A stretch of 64,000 nucleotides of DNA from Aquaticitalea lipolytica (lineage in GTDB: Bacteria > Bacteroidota > Bacteroidia > Flavobacteriales > Flavobacteriaceae). The notes beneath the pieces are model-generated. The model ran no database searches and had not been told where the DNA came from. It saw only the letters and a program-made list of their open reading frames with translations. The stretch lies in contig NZ_BMIC01000005.1 in NCBI RefSeq assembly GCF_014641635.1, positions 106,100 through 170,099 on the forward strand, given 5' to 3'. A program made the position numbers and the translations under genes. Shown here piece by piece: positions 10,759 through 20,779 of this stretch (position 1 is its first letter; the number at the start of each line of letters is the position of its first letter).

Positions 10759-10995
10759 ATGAAATATTTAATTGGAACTTTAACACTAATCGTTTTTGCT
10801 TGTATTTTCTACGGATTTATTTGGGACACTGACTATTCTGAAAAATTTATAGGCTTTGGTGTTGTTGGGTTATTCTTTGTTGTTTTTCCTCTATTTTCTT
10901 ATTACAGATGGAAAGATAAAAAAGTAGAAGACTATATGCTTACCAAAGAAAATCTTGAAAAAATGCGTAAACGAGAAGGTGACAAACGTAGTTAA
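10759..10995 (+). CDS. Small two-helix membrane protein of unknown function
   Basis: 78 residues with two hydrophobic segments (about 3-21 and 31-48) and a charged C-terminal tail rich in Lys, Glu and Arg. It starts 3 bp after the ClC gene, so it is almost certainly co-transcribed with it. It overlaps the end of the convergent tadA gene by 4 bp. I do not recognise a family. Confidence 0.75.
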   Translation: MKYLIGTLTLIVFACIFYGFIWDTDYSEKFIGFGVVGLFFVVFPLFSYYRWKDKKVEDYMLTKENLEKMRKREGDKRS

Positions 10996-11441
10996 TTTAA
11001 ATTTCGTTTTTCGATAAAAAAGCGTTTCAATAATTGTGATGCTTCTTCAGCCATAATACCGCCAATAATTTCTGTTTTAGGATGTAATTTAGTATTTAAA
11101 GTTGTGCAACCTCGCTCTTCATCTTTAGCTCCATACACAATCTTGCTAATTTGACTCCAATACAAAGCACCAGCGCACATTTGGCAAGGTTCTAAAGTGA
11201 CATATAGTGTACAATTTTGAAGATACTTCCCACCCAAAAAATTAGACGCAGCAGTAATGGCTTGCATTTCGGCATGCGCAGTAACATCAACCAATAATTC
11301 TGTTAGGTTGTGCGCTCTAGCAATAATTCTATTTTCAATAACAATAACAGCTCCTACAGGAATTTCACCTTTTTCATAAGCAGTTTCAGCTTCCTGAAGT
11401 GCTTTTTTCATAAAGTAAGTGTCATCAAAAGGATTTTCCAT
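10992..11441 (-). CDS. tadA: tRNA adenosine(34) deaminase
   Basis: 149 residues with the zinc deaminase motifs H56-A-E58 and P85-C86-x2-C89. It converts A34 to inosine in tRNA-Arg(ACG), widening wobble decoding. The length and the TLEPCQMCAGAL motif fit TadA better than guanine or cytosine deaminases. A -7-like element (TATTTTTG on the minus strand, 11467-11474) stands close to the ATG, back to back with the dxs promoter. Confidence 0.9.
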   Translation of the reverse strand: MENPFDDTYFMKKALQEAETAYEKGEIPVGAVIVIENRIIARAHNLTELLVDVTAHAEMQAITAASNFLGGKYLQNCTLYVTLEPCQMCAGALYWSQISKIVYGAKDEERGCTTLNTKLHPKTEIIGGIMAEEASQLLKRFFIEKRNLN

Positions 11442-11466
11442 TATTAAAATTTAAAAGGTCGGAATT

Positions 11467-11496
11467 CAAAAATACGATTTTCAAATACTACATTTG
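11467..11496. promoter_or_regulatory. Back-to-back tadA and dxs -7 boxes
   Basis: TATTTTTG on the minus strand (11467-11474) points to tadA, and TACATTTG on the plus strand (11489-11496) points to dxs, with 14 bp between them. The dxs box is only 8 bp from its ATG, implying an almost leaderless mRNA. No clear -33 boxes are visible. Confidence 0.5.
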
Positions 11497-11503
11497 TAAA
11501 CTG

Positions 11504-13267
11504 ATGAGCAAATTTTTAGACCATATTAATTCACCTTCTGATTTACGAAAACTAAATCAGAATTACTTACCTCAACTCGCTAAAGAGTTGCGTAAGTTCA
11601 TCATTAATATTGTTGCTACAAAAGAAGGACATCTTGGCGCTAGTCTTGGTGTGGTAGAGTTAACCATTGCACTACATTATGTTTTTGACACACCTAACGA
11701 CTTGCTTATTTGGGATGTTGGGCATCAGGCCTATGGTCACAAGCTATTAACAGGACGAAAAGATAATTTTCATACTAATAGACAACTCAATGGAATTAGT
11801 GGTTTTCCAAAACGAAGTGAAAGTGTTTATGATGCTTTTGGTGTTGGTCACTCCTCTACATCTATTTCTGCTGCTTTAGGAATGGCAATTGCCTCACAGC
11901 TAAAAGGAGAAAACAAACACCACATTGCTGTTATAGGAGATGCATCTATAGCTAGTGGAATGGCATTTGAAGGTTTAAATCATGCTGGTGTTACTGATGC
12001 CAATTTATTAGTTATTCTTAATGATAATGCCATAGGTATTGACCCAAGTGTTGGTGCTTTAAAACAATATTTAACCAATGTTAAAAAAGGTACTGAAAAG
12101 CAAGATAATATTTTTGAAGCTTTAAATTTTAATTATTCTGGACCTATTGATGGTCATGATATTGATAAAATTATTTCGGAATTACAGCGCTTAAAAAATG
12201 TAAAAGGTCCTAAATTTTTGCATATCATAACTACAAAAGGCAAAGGGTTAAAGCAAGCTGAAGAAAATCAGGTTAAATATCATGCTCCAGGAAAATTCGA
12301 CGCCATTACTGGCGACTTATTTCCAAAAACAAAAACAGATGAAGCACCAAAGTTTCAAGATGTTTTTGGGTATACCATTGTAGAATTAGCTAAGCAAAAC
12401 GATAAAATAGTGGGTATTACACCAGCGATGCCAACTGGTAGTTCTTTAAAATACATGATGGATGAAATGCCAAATCGTGCTTTTGATGTTGGTATTGCAG
12501 AGCAACATGCTGTAACGCTTTCTGCTGGTATGGTTTCTCAAGGCTTGGTTGTATTTTGTAATATTTATTCAACGTTTCTACAGAGAGCTTATGACCAAGT
12601 TATACATGATGTTGCTTTACAGAATTTACCTGTGATTTTTTGTTTAGATAGAGCTGGTTTGGTTGGTGAAGATGGAGCTACACATCATGGTGTTTTTGAT
12701 TTAGCTTACTTACGCTGCATCCCTAACCTCATCATTTTTGCGCCTCGAAATGAGATTGAATTACGTAATATAATGTATACTGCTCAATTAGGTTTAGACA
12801 ATCCTATTGCTATAAGATACCCTAGAGGAAAAGGTGTTACAATAGATTGGAAACAACCTTTTTCTAATATAGAAATTGGGAAAGGAATTGAATTAAAAAA
12901 AGGGGCTTCACTAGCTGTTTTGAGTATTGGGTTTATTTCTAAAAATGTATCAACTGCCATAAAAAATGTAAAGAACAATACAACTATTGGTCACTACGAT
13001 ATGCGATTTATAAAGCCTTTAGATGAAGATTTGCTTCATCAAGTTTTTAAAAATTATAAAACTATTATTACTATTGAAGACGGAACTATTAAAGGAGGCT
13101 TTGGTAGTGCTGTTTTAGAATTTGCTGCACATAATAATTACAAGAATTCTATAAAATGTTTAGGAATTCCTGATGAGTTTGTAGAACAAGGAACAATTGA
13201 CGAACTTCAAAAGTTAACATCGTTAGATGCTTACAACATTACTACAATTTTAGAAAGCTACTCTTAA
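11504..13267 (+). CDS. dxs: 1-deoxy-D-xylulose-5-phosphate synthase
   Basis: 587 residues of a thiamine-diphosphate transketolase-like enzyme. The ThDP/Mg motif is GDASIASGMAFEGLNHAG with NDN downstream. The pyrimidine-domain glutamate lies in DVGIAEQHAVTLSAG, and a transketolase C-terminal domain closes the protein. It condenses pyruvate and glyceraldehyde 3-phosphate in the first step of the MEP isoprenoid pathway. It is somewhat shorter than the E. coli enzyme (about 620). It ends 4 bp into a small convergent gene. Confidence 0.96.
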   Translation: MSKFLDHINSPSDLRKLNQNYLPQLAKELRKFIINIVATKEGHLGASLGVVELTIALHYVFDTPNDLLIWDVGHQAYGHKLLTGRKDNFHTNRQLNGISGFPKRSESVYDAFGVGHSSTSISAALGMAIASQLKGENKHHIAVIGDASIASGMAFEGLNHAGVTDANLLVILNDNAIGIDPSVGALKQYLTNVKKGTEKQDNIFEALNFNYSGPIDGHDIDKIISELQRLKNVKGPKFLHIITTKGKGLKQAEENQVKYHAPGKFDAITGDLFPKTKTDEAPKFQDVFGYTIVELAKQNDKIVGITPAMPTGSSLKYMMDEMPNRAFDVGIAEQHAVTLSAGMVSQGLVVFCNIYSTFLQRAYDQVIHDVALQNLPVIFCLDRAGLVGEDGATHHGVFDLAYLRCIPNLIIFAPRNEIELRNIMYTAQLGLDNPIAIRYPRGKGVTIDWKQPFSNIEIGKGIELKKGASLAVLSIGFISKNVSTAIKNVKNNTTIGHYDMRFIKPLDEDLLHQVFKNYKTIITIEDGTIKGGFGSAVLEFAAHNNYKNSIKCLGIPDEFVEQGTIDELQKLTSLDAYNITTILESYS

Positions 13268-13422
13268 TCGTTTACAACGATATCTGATTGCTGATTTGCA
13301 TTATAAGTTTTAACACTCTCTTTTGTGTTCTTATTTGTTTCTTTAGAAATATCATCGATTACTAACAAAAACGCTAATGTTACAAAAAACACTACTATAG
13401 CACTTAGAATATTTTTTTTCAT
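13264..13422 (-). CDS. Small single-pass membrane protein, unknown function
   Basis: 52 residues from the ATG at 13422: MKKNILSAIVVFFVTLAFLL as one membrane or signal segment, then a polar Lys/Asn/Ser tail. The start is chosen because the stretch upstream of it in the same frame lacks signal-peptide character. It is convergent with dxs. No family recognised. Confidence 0.55.
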   Translation of the reverse strand: MKKNILSAIVVFFVTLAFLLVIDDISKETNKNTKESVKTYNANQQSDIVVND

Positions 13423-13504
13423 TTTGGTAGAGCTAAGGGTTGATGTTATCAAAAGTAATGATTTATCGTTAATAAGCAAATTTTTTCGATGAAATACACA
13501 AAAG

Positions 13505-13531
13505 TAAAAAGGGAGCTTATGGGCTCCCTTT
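13505..13531 (-). terminator. Terminator of the T9SS protein gene
   Basis: On the minus strand, AAAGGGAGC (13531-13523) pairs with GCTCCCTTT (13516-13508), followed by more T. It lies about 20 bp past the stop of the 13553-16342 gene and may act in both directions. Confidence 0.75.
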
Positions 13532-13552
13532 CAAAATATTTATTTATTGTTA

Positions 13553-16342
13553 TTATTTTATTACAATCTTCTTTGTTTCGGTAAATGTTCCTTTAGTGAA
13601 TTTAACAAGATAAACACCTGAAGACAAATTAAGTTTTAATGATTTAGAACTACCATTTAAATCAATATCTGTATTATAAACTTTCTTCCCTGTAATACTA
13701 AATACATCTAAATTAACTTTACCTATATTTAAAGTAGATGAGATAGTTATATTTCCATTAGAAACTGTAGGATATATTCTTAAAGTATTTTTATTGATTG
13801 TGTTATCATTAATACTCAGTGGTGTTGCTGTAAACTGCCCTGTAAACAATCCTCTACCATGAGTAGATGCTAAAATTACATTATCTGTAGCTCTTAAATC
13901 TAAATCAATAACAGTAACATCACTCATTCCATTATAAACAGGAACCCAAACAGGGCTTGCAACAGTAATATCTGCTGTTGCCCAAACACCTAGTTCTGTA
14001 CCTATTATAACCTCTTGAGGTATTAATGGGTTTTGTAAAATACATTTAACAGGCATATCTGGTAAATTCCCTTCTTTGTTTTGCCAAGAAGTTCCTCCAT
14101 TTGATGTATACCATACACTATTTACTCCATAATTAAACATTGTTACAAAAATTTCATTTTCATTTTGTCCAAATTCAATATCAGAAATACTTCCAACAAA
14201 TCCATTAAACCCAATATTACTCCAAACTGGAACGTTATCGGCATTTGTTAATTTAAGAAGTCTTCCATTTGCAAGTCCTACTAATAGAGTCGCTGTACTT
14301 GTTGGAGGAGTTCCGTTTGTTGAATGTGGATTAATTTTAAACGCTGTTGGTCTGGCATTTAATAGTGCATTCGTTAAATCTGAAGCACTCATTATTGATT
14401 GAATATTTACATTTATATATCGAGAAATACGGTTTGTTCCTCCTGAAGAAGAATTAGTATATAATACATGTCTATTATCATCTAACTCAGCTTCGTTTAT
14501 AAAGCTACCTCTATTGTTATTTGCTATTGTATATCTTCCACTATTATAGCTTGGAAAGTTAGAAAATATATGCGTCTCTCCTGTATATGAAGTAATCAAA
14601 TAATCACCATTTTTACTAATCTCAGTATAAGCACCATCTCCTGTTCTTGGATCTACATAAGCATTTGCTCCTGCATTAGAATTAAGTGAAATCTGAGTCC
14701 CATTATCTTGTAATCCTCCAACTAAGTCATCTCCATTTGCAATATCAACTTGGTTAATATCTCCATAATAAAAATGTGTAGTATTGTAGTCTTTATTTCT
14801 AGCTTGAATTGCTGTAGTGCTATTTGAAGTAACTATAGACGATATATTACTTCCATAAAACACACCTCCATCATTACCAAATGCAGCTTGGTTTCCATTA
14901 CTTCCTGGTCTAAATACAATTGCATGATGATCTGCATGTACTAAAGGCACTTGTAAAGCTGCTAAATTATTATTGTTTGACCATTTTGAAATTTGTCTCC
15001 AGTTGATACCAAAATCTGTTGTTCTAAACAAATCAATACCACCAACATAAAGCACGTCACTTTGGTCTGCCTCAATAACTAAATCGTAAAAAGCTTGACC
15101 TCTTGTAAAATCAGTATCAGGGATACCTGTATCAGCATCATTCGGCTCTGTTGGCATCGGACTTACAGTACTAAATGCATTAGCAGTAAAAAATAAATCT
15201 GCACCATTACCTACTCTTGCTGCTACCCAAAAAATGTTTGCAGAAGTTTGAGAAGGTTCAAGTTCAGTTCTTAAAGCTCCAGGTATATTAGTAATTAAAC
15301 TAAATGTAACACCATCAGTAGATCTATATATATCTCCTCCAGGATTACCAAAAGAATCGCCTGTTGTTGTAAACCAAATGTTATTATTTATATCTAACTC
15401 TATATCACAAGGGTTTTTAAAAACTCCACTTGTATGTTGTATTGCAAATCGTGTCCATGTATTACCATTATCAACAGATTTATATAAACCCATTTCATTA
15501 AGGCCATTAAAATTTCCTGAAGCAGCATCTGCATATGCAGCACTTGAAACTGCAGCATATAATTCGGTAACACCTCCATTGTTTCTTGCTACAATATCAT
15601 TCACATAAAAGAAACCGTTTACAAACTGTCCAGATGTATTTGTAGTTCCTCCTAAAACATTTTGCCATGTTATACCTGCATCTGTAGATCTCCAAATTCC
15701 TCTACCAACAGCATCACCTGATGTAAAAGATTCACCCGAGCCTATAAAAAATGTATTTGAATTATTTGGGTCAGAAATAATTGTTGTAACAGATATATTT
15801 GCTTGAACGTTTAGTTGAGTCCAAGAAGAGCTTGAACTTGTTATATCATTATTAACCCATAAGCCTCCTGAAACTCCTCCTGCAAAAACACGAGTATAAT
15901 CATCAGCTGGGTTTGCATTTCCAACATCGTTCGGGTCAAACATTATACCTCTTGTACGACCTCCTTGATTATTAGGTCCTCTGTCAATCCAAGGAGTAGA
16001 AGTAGTTCCACTAACACCTCTTCCTGCTAATCTGTCTTCTCTTAATTGAGCTTGAAGCTCTAATACTCGCTCTGGCATTGGTCGTCCAGTATTTGGGTCC
16101 ATTGTAAGTTCCCACATTTGCTCATAATAAGCATTTGGTGGTAAACCTAAATCCTTTCTTTCTGATTTAGAAAGACCTCTTGTTTTGGCAAACGGGCTGT
16201 TTTTTAAAAATTCTGCATGTTTTGCCTTTAAAGCTTCAACCGTTTGTGCTTCATTTTCCTTGTTGTTAGTAAGCTTAAATGTCGTTATAACTATTATCGC
16301 TAAAACCGACGCAGCTAACATTAGTAGTAATCCTTTTTTCAT
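13553..16342 (-). CDS. Secreted T9SS cargo protein with sortilin/BNR-like beta-propeller repeats
   Basis: 929 residues from the ATG at 16342 (MKKGLLLMLAASVLAIIVIT signal peptide). The body has many repeats of the type STDAGITWQN, SVDNGNTWT, TSNGGTSWQN, which are the Asp-box (BNR/VPS10-like) blades of a beta-propeller. The last about 80 residues (NTLRIYPTVSNGNITI ... SGVYLVKFTKG ... KIVIK) are a type A C-terminal sorting domain. The protein should therefore cross the outer membrane by the type IX system and be released or anchored. Substrate unknown; adhesion or glycan binding is possible. Confidence 0.88.
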   Translation of the reverse strand: MKKGLLLMLAASVLAIIVITTFKLTNNKENEAQTVEALKAKHAEFLKNSPFAKTRGLSKSERKDLGLPPNAYYEQMWELTMDPNTGRPMPERVLELQAQLREDRLAGRGVSGTTSTPWIDRGPNNQGGRTRGIMFDPNDVGNANPADDYTRVFAGGVSGGLWVNNDITSSSSSWTQLNVQANISVTTIISDPNNSNTFFIGSGESFTSGDAVGRGIWRSTDAGITWQNVLGGTTNTSGQFVNGFFYVNDIVARNNGGVTELYAAVSSAAYADAASGNFNGLNEMGLYKSVDNGNTWTRFAIQHTSGVFKNPCDIELDINNNIWFTTTGDSFGNPGGDIYRSTDGVTFSLITNIPGALRTELEPSQTSANIFWVAARVGNGADLFFTANAFSTVSPMPTEPNDADTGIPDTDFTRGQAFYDLVIEADQSDVLYVGGIDLFRTTDFGINWRQISKWSNNNNLAALQVPLVHADHHAIVFRPGSNGNQAAFGNDGGVFYGSNISSIVTSNSTTAIQARNKDYNTTHFYYGDINQVDIANGDDLVGGLQDNGTQISLNSNAGANAYVDPRTGDGAYTEISKNGDYLITSYTGETHIFSNFPSYNSGRYTIANNNRGSFINEAELDDNRHVLYTNSSSGGTNRISRYINVNIQSIMSASDLTNALLNARPTAFKINPHSTNGTPPTSTATLLVGLANGRLLKLTNADNVPVWSNIGFNGFVGSISDIEFGQNENEIFVTMFNYGVNSVWYTSNGGTSWQNKEGNLPDMPVKCILQNPLIPQEVIIGTELGVWATADITVASPVWVPVYNGMSDVTVIDLDLRATDNVILASTHGRGLFTGQFTATPLSINDNTINKNTLRIYPTVSNGNITISSTLNIGKVNLDVFSITGKKVYNTDIDLNGSSKSLKLNLSSGVYLVKFTKGTFTETKKIVIK

Positions 16343-16402
16343 GTTTGTTTTTTTTGTTTTAATATAATACACAGTTATATTAGCTAAAACTGCGTTGTGC
16401 TT

Positions 16403-17746
16403 TTATAAATGATTTCCTTTTAACTTTCTGTATGTTAATATTGCATTACTGTCAGACAGCTTTGACACATAATTGCAAATTGATAGTAAATTATCATAAA
16501 GACTATCTTTATTTAAGTCTAGTGTTTTAGGAAAAACTTTCAGAATTAAATGATTATAGTTAGATAAACTTCCTAGCTGCTTATTATAAATTGTCGTTGT
16601 AAATATATTTAAAAGTTCATTAATTACCTCATATCCTGCAATCTCTTTATTTAGGACATCTTTAGAATTGTATACGTTTTGAACACTAATTTTAATGATA
16701 TCATTAATTTGAGCTTTATACTTGCTGACATCTAATAGTGCTTTAGAAAATTGCCCTTCTAATATATCTGCTTCATTATGCATAAACAATTCAACAGCCT
16801 CATTTATTAAGGTGTTTATTGCAAGAGCTCTCAAATAGCTTATTCTATCTTCAGTATTTGTAAGTGCGTTATAATTATTAATATTTATAGTCTCTTTTAC
16901 TAAATTTATTAAATATTCTAATGCGTACTCTTCTTGTATTAAGCCTAAATTAATCCCATCTTCAAAATCAATAATTGTATAGCAAATATCATCTGCTGCT
17001 TCAACTAAAAACGTTAATGGATGTCTAGAATAGCTTATATCGTTAGTTGAACTTCTACTTAAAAGACCTAACTCATTTACAACATCTAAAAAAGCTTCTT
17101 TCTCGCTTTGAAAAAATCCGTATTTTTTATCTGCTATATGAGCTGTTGGTTTTTTAGGTAGAGACTCTTTTGGGTATTTCATAAAAGCCCCAAGTGTTGC
17201 ATAGCTTAATCTCAGACCTCCTTCTCTTCCTTGCCTACTTTCAGTTAATATTTTAAATCCATTGGCATTACCTTCAAAATCACATAAATCTTGATACTCT
17301 TTTTCTGTTAAGTGTTTTTTGAATTCTTTTCCTTTTCCTGTTTTAAAAAACTCTCCAATAGCCTTTTCTCCAGAATGACCAAAAGGCGGATTTCCAATAT
17401 CGTGTGCTAAAGCTGCAGCAGCTACAATAGCTCCAAAATCGTTAGCTTGATATCCATGAACGTTTTGAAGGTGAGGATGCTTTTCTAATAGCTTTTGACC
17501 TACTTTTCTGCCAAGAGATCTACCAACCACACTAACTTCTAAACTATGGGTTAATCGCGTATGAACAAAATCTGTTTGCGATAATGGAATCACTTGTGTT
17601 TTGTCTTGAAGGCTTCTAAACTCTGAAGAGAATATAACACGATCATAATCAACTTCAAACCCTAAACGAGTTTCGTCTTGTTCTTTACGTATGCGTTTGT
17701 TTTTATCTCCAAAACGTTTTAGTGACAGTAATTGTTCCCAGTTCAT
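16403..17746 (-). CDS. dgt: dGTP triphosphohydrolase-like HD protein
   Basis: 447 residues. The HD phosphohydrolase signature is complete: H in TRLTHSLEV, HD in AHDIGNPPFGHSGE, and a later Asp in VEAADDICYTI. The N-terminus RKEQDETRLGFEVDYDRVIFSSEFRSLQDKTQV is typical of dGTPases. It hydrolyses dNTPs, mainly dGTP, to nucleoside plus triphosphate, affecting nucleotide pools and sometimes phage growth. Own transcription unit, divergent from the TonB receptor. Confidence 0.92.
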   Translation of the reverse strand: MNWEQLLSLKRFGDKNKRIRKEQDETRLGFEVDYDRVIFSSEFRSLQDKTQVIPLSQTDFVHTRLTHSLEVSVVGRSLGRKVGQKLLEKHPHLQNVHGYQANDFGAIVAAAALAHDIGNPPFGHSGEKAIGEFFKTGKGKEFKKHLTEKEYQDLCDFEGNANGFKILTESRQGREGGLRLSYATLGAFMKYPKESLPKKPTAHIADKKYGFFQSEKEAFLDVVNELGLLSRSSTNDISYSRHPLTFLVEAADDICYTIIDFEDGINLGLIQEEYALEYLINLVKETININNYNALTNTEDRISYLRALAINTLINEAVELFMHNEADILEGQFSKALLDVSKYKAQINDIIKISVQNVYNSKDVLNKEIAGYEVINELLNIFTTTIYNKQLGSLSNYNHLILKVFPKTLDLNKDSLYDNLLSICNYVSKLSDSNAILTYRKLKGNHL

Positions 17747-17858
17747 AGCAATTCTTTAAGCGCATGCAAGATACATTTTTCAATGTTAAATTAACATATC
17801 CTAATTGCAATTTATTGAACATTAGATAACGTTTAGGTAACTTTTTTATGAAGTACGT

Positions 17859-17903
17859 TTAACCTTGAGTTAACCTCATCTTTACACTCAATAGGTTTCT
17901 TTG
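17859..17903 (+). promoter_or_regulatory. Pho box and promoter of the TonB receptor gene
   Basis: Three phased 11-mers begin at 17859 (TTAACCTTGAG), 17870 (TTAACCTCATC) and 17881 (TTTACACTCAA). A 16-nt block follows whose TTTG (-7 core) is at 17900-17903. TTAACA-type repeats with an 11-bp period are the known binding pattern of PhoB/PhoP regulators. The same layout recurs at 22708 and 28272. Confidence 0.75.
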
Positions 17904-17927
17904 CAGCAAATAATTATGATTAAATAA

Positions 17928-20735
17928 ATGAAACAACTTATAATAGTATTTACACTTTTTACGACTTCATTTTTAATAGGTCAAACTGGTTCGATTGCAG
18001 GGAAATTATTAGATAAAGAATACAACAATGAGCCTTTGCCTTTTGCTAATGTATTAATAAAAGGTACTACAACAGGCACAACGTCTGATATAGATGGTCT
18101 TTATATTTTTGAAAATCTAAGCCCTGGCGATTATACTTTAAGTTTTAGTTTTGTTGGTTATGAAACTCAGGACGTTTTAGTTAAAGTTGTTGCTGGAAAA
18201 GTAACTACTGTTAATTTAACTATGGGAGCAAGTGCTGCTTCATTAGATGAGGTAGTAATTACTACAACTACAAGAAAAGAAAGTGAGGCTGCTTTATTAT
18301 TAGATCAGAAAAAAGCAGTAGAGATTAAACAAAGTATAGGTGCCGAAGAACTTTCTAGAAAAGGTGTTAGTAATGCTGCTTCTGCTGTAGCAAAAATTTC
18401 TGGTGTATCAAAACAAGAAGGTTCGAGCAATGTATATGTAAGAGGTCTTGGTGACAGGTACTTAAACACAACTATGAATAGCCTTTCACTACCTTCAAAC
18501 GATGTTAATAAGAAAAATATAAACTTAGATTTATTTTCTTCAGATGTTATTGAAAGTGTATCAATAAGCAAGGCTTATTCATCAAAATTTTATGGAGATT
18601 TCTCTGCTGGTAATGTAGATATAGTTTCTAAAGATTATAAAGGAACAGGATTTTTTGAAGCCTTTACTGGTTCAGGTTTTAACAGTAATGCAGTAAATAA
18701 AAATTTTGTTAGAAGCGAAGGTACTGGTTACTTTGGTTATTATGGTCGTTATGCACATAACCCATTTGCCATTATACTATCTCATGGTATTGACCCTGAA
18801 GATGCTGGAACACCAATAAATATTGTATATGGTGCTTCTGCAGGTAAGTCATTTAATTTTAAAAATGGTTCTCGTTTAAGCCTTTTTGCTACTGGTTCTT
18901 TTGAAAACAATTATGAATACAGAAAAGGAGCTGCTATTGATTATACGCTAGTTGAAAAAAAGGCATTTGATGAAGCTGAAGAATATGAGTATTCTACTAC
19001 AACTACTGCAATGGCAAATGCAAATTATAGAATTGATGATAATAATACTTTAAAATATAATTCGCTATTTATTAATAACTCTTCAGATGTTGTTGGGTAT
19101 TTCGGTGTAGATGGTAATGGTCGTAGTAGAGATGCTATTTTAGATACAGAGCAAGGTTTTTATCAAATGAATGTTCAGTTTGACCAAACTAGAATGTTTG
19201 TAAATCAATTACAAGGAGAGCATAAGTCTGGCAAACTAAATTTAGATTGGGGAATTGGTTACAATGTAGTTTACTCTAAACAACCAGATAGAAAACGTAT
19301 CTCATTAGAAAACTACCAGTATGCATTAGATAATGACCCAAATACAAATCCAACGTTCTACAGCAATGTGGTGTTTGATAATCAGCGTTACTTTCAAAGT
19401 ATCGAAGACGAAGAATTAAATAGCAGAATTAACTTTGCTTACAATGCTTCTGAAAATATAAAACTCAACTTTGGATATAATGGTCGTAAAAAAGAAAGAA
19501 ATTTCGAAAACATTAGATATGGTTACGATATTGTCAATACTACATTCCCTGTAACAAATGTTAATGATTTCAATAGTATTTTCAATTTAGAAAATCTCAA
19601 TATATCAAGTGACAGCAATGGCATTTATGAAATTAAAGTTATTAATACAATCCCAACTTTATCAAATACTAATAGACCAGGCTTACCAGAAAACACTTAT
19701 AAAGGAAGCCTAAATATACATTCAGCTTATATTGATAAAGAAATAAAAGCTAGTGAAAAATGGTTAATTGTTCCTGGTATCAGAATAGAATCATTAGACC
19801 AAAAAATAGCTTATGACGTTATTAACCTTGGCAATAGTGGTGAAGATGAAAAAAGGTTTTACAAAAACTTTTACCTACCTAGTTTAAATATAAAATATAG
19901 CTTAACCGACGAGCAAAATTTACGTTTCACCGCAAGTCAAACAGTATCAATACCAGAGTTTAAAGAAATTGCTCCGTTTGTTTACGAAGATGTTACAACA
20001 CGTATTGGAGGTAACCCAGATTTGTTAGAAAAAGGATTCTCTGAAATAATCAATGTTGATTTAAAATACGAATGGTTTTTCAGCAAAAATGAATTATTAT
20101 CATTAGCTGCTTTTGGAAAACAAATTAAAGACCCTGTTAACTTAGTAGTTGGTGCTGACGCAACAGGTACACAACGTTATTTCAGAACTGGTGATAAAGC
20201 AACAGTTTATGGTTTTGAGGTTGAGCTTAGAAAAAATTTAATCACAGACGAGAACGATAAGTCTAAATTATCTTTTGGTGTAAATGCAACTTATATGCAC
20301 ACAGAGCAAGACTTATACACTCAAATAGATGGTGAGACTTATGACGTAAGTTTTAATAAAGACAAAGAAGATTTACAAGGCGCTTCACCTTTGCTTATTA
20401 ATGCAGATGTTAGCTATTCACCAATTTTTGGTAAGTACAAACCAACTGCAAACTTAATATATTCTTACTTCTCTGACAGAATTGATGCATTAGGCTCTGG
20501 TCAATTAGGAAATGTGATAGAAAAAAGTGTTTCCACTTTAGATTTCATTTGGAAAAATAATATTAATGACAAGTTCGAAATCAATTTCAGTGCTAAAAAT
20601 CTGCTTAATCCTTCAGTAAAATATATAAGAGAAACAACTCTAGGCAATGTAGTTGTTAACTCTGCTAATGGAAAAGGAGTCTCAGACTATAAAAGAGGAA
20701 TGGATTTAGGATTACAACTTAAATACAAATTTTAA
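17928..20735 (+). CDS. TonB-dependent receptor with carboxypeptidase-regulatory-like N-domain
   Basis: 935 residues: signal peptide (to about 18), a CarboxypepD-reg-like domain (GSIAGKLLDKEYNNEPLPFANVLIKG, about 23-105), a plug (about 130-250), and a 22-strand-type barrel ending in the aromatic LQLKYKF. It imports a ligand across the outer membrane using TonB energy. Preceded by a Pho box, so probably induced by phosphate starvation; the ligand may be an organophosphate or another phosphorus source (inference). The next gene, a beta-helix lipoprotein, is the likely partner. Confidence 0.9.
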   Translation: MKQLIIVFTLFTTSFLIGQTGSIAGKLLDKEYNNEPLPFANVLIKGTTTGTTSDIDGLYIFENLSPGDYTLSFSFVGYETQDVLVKVVAGKVTTVNLTMGASAASLDEVVITTTTRKESEAALLLDQKKAVEIKQSIGAEELSRKGVSNAASAVAKISGVSKQEGSSNVYVRGLGDRYLNTTMNSLSLPSNDVNKKNINLDLFSSDVIESVSISKAYSSKFYGDFSAGNVDIVSKDYKGTGFFEAFTGSGFNSNAVNKNFVRSEGTGYFGYYGRYAHNPFAIILSHGIDPEDAGTPINIVYGASAGKSFNFKNGSRLSLFATGSFENNYEYRKGAAIDYTLVEKKAFDEAEEYEYSTTTTAMANANYRIDDNNTLKYNSLFINNSSDVVGYFGVDGNGRSRDAILDTEQGFYQMNVQFDQTRMFVNQLQGEHKSGKLNLDWGIGYNVVYSKQPDRKRISLENYQYALDNDPNTNPTFYSNVVFDNQRYFQSIEDEELNSRINFAYNASENIKLNFGYNGRKKERNFENIRYGYDIVNTTFPVTNVNDFNSIFNLENLNISSDSNGIYEIKVINTIPTLSNTNRPGLPENTYKGSLNIHSAYIDKEIKASEKWLIVPGIRIESLDQKIAYDVINLGNSGEDEKRFYKNFYLPSLNIKYSLTDEQNLRFTASQTVSIPEFKEIAPFVYEDVTTRIGGNPDLLEKGFSEIINVDLKYEWFFSKNELLSLAAFGKQIKDPVNLVVGADATGTQRYFRTGDKATVYGFEVELRKNLITDENDKSKLSFGVNATYMHTEQDLYTQIDGETYDVSFNKDKEDLQGASPLLINADVSYSPIFGKYKPTANLIYSYFSDRIDALGSGQLGNVIEKSVSTLDFIWKNNINDKFEINFSAKNLLNPSVKYIRETTLGNVVVNSANGKGVSDYKRGMDLGLQLKYKF

Positions 20736-20779
20736 ACATAAATAATCGCAAAATAAAAATTTAATTAAACTCAAAAAAA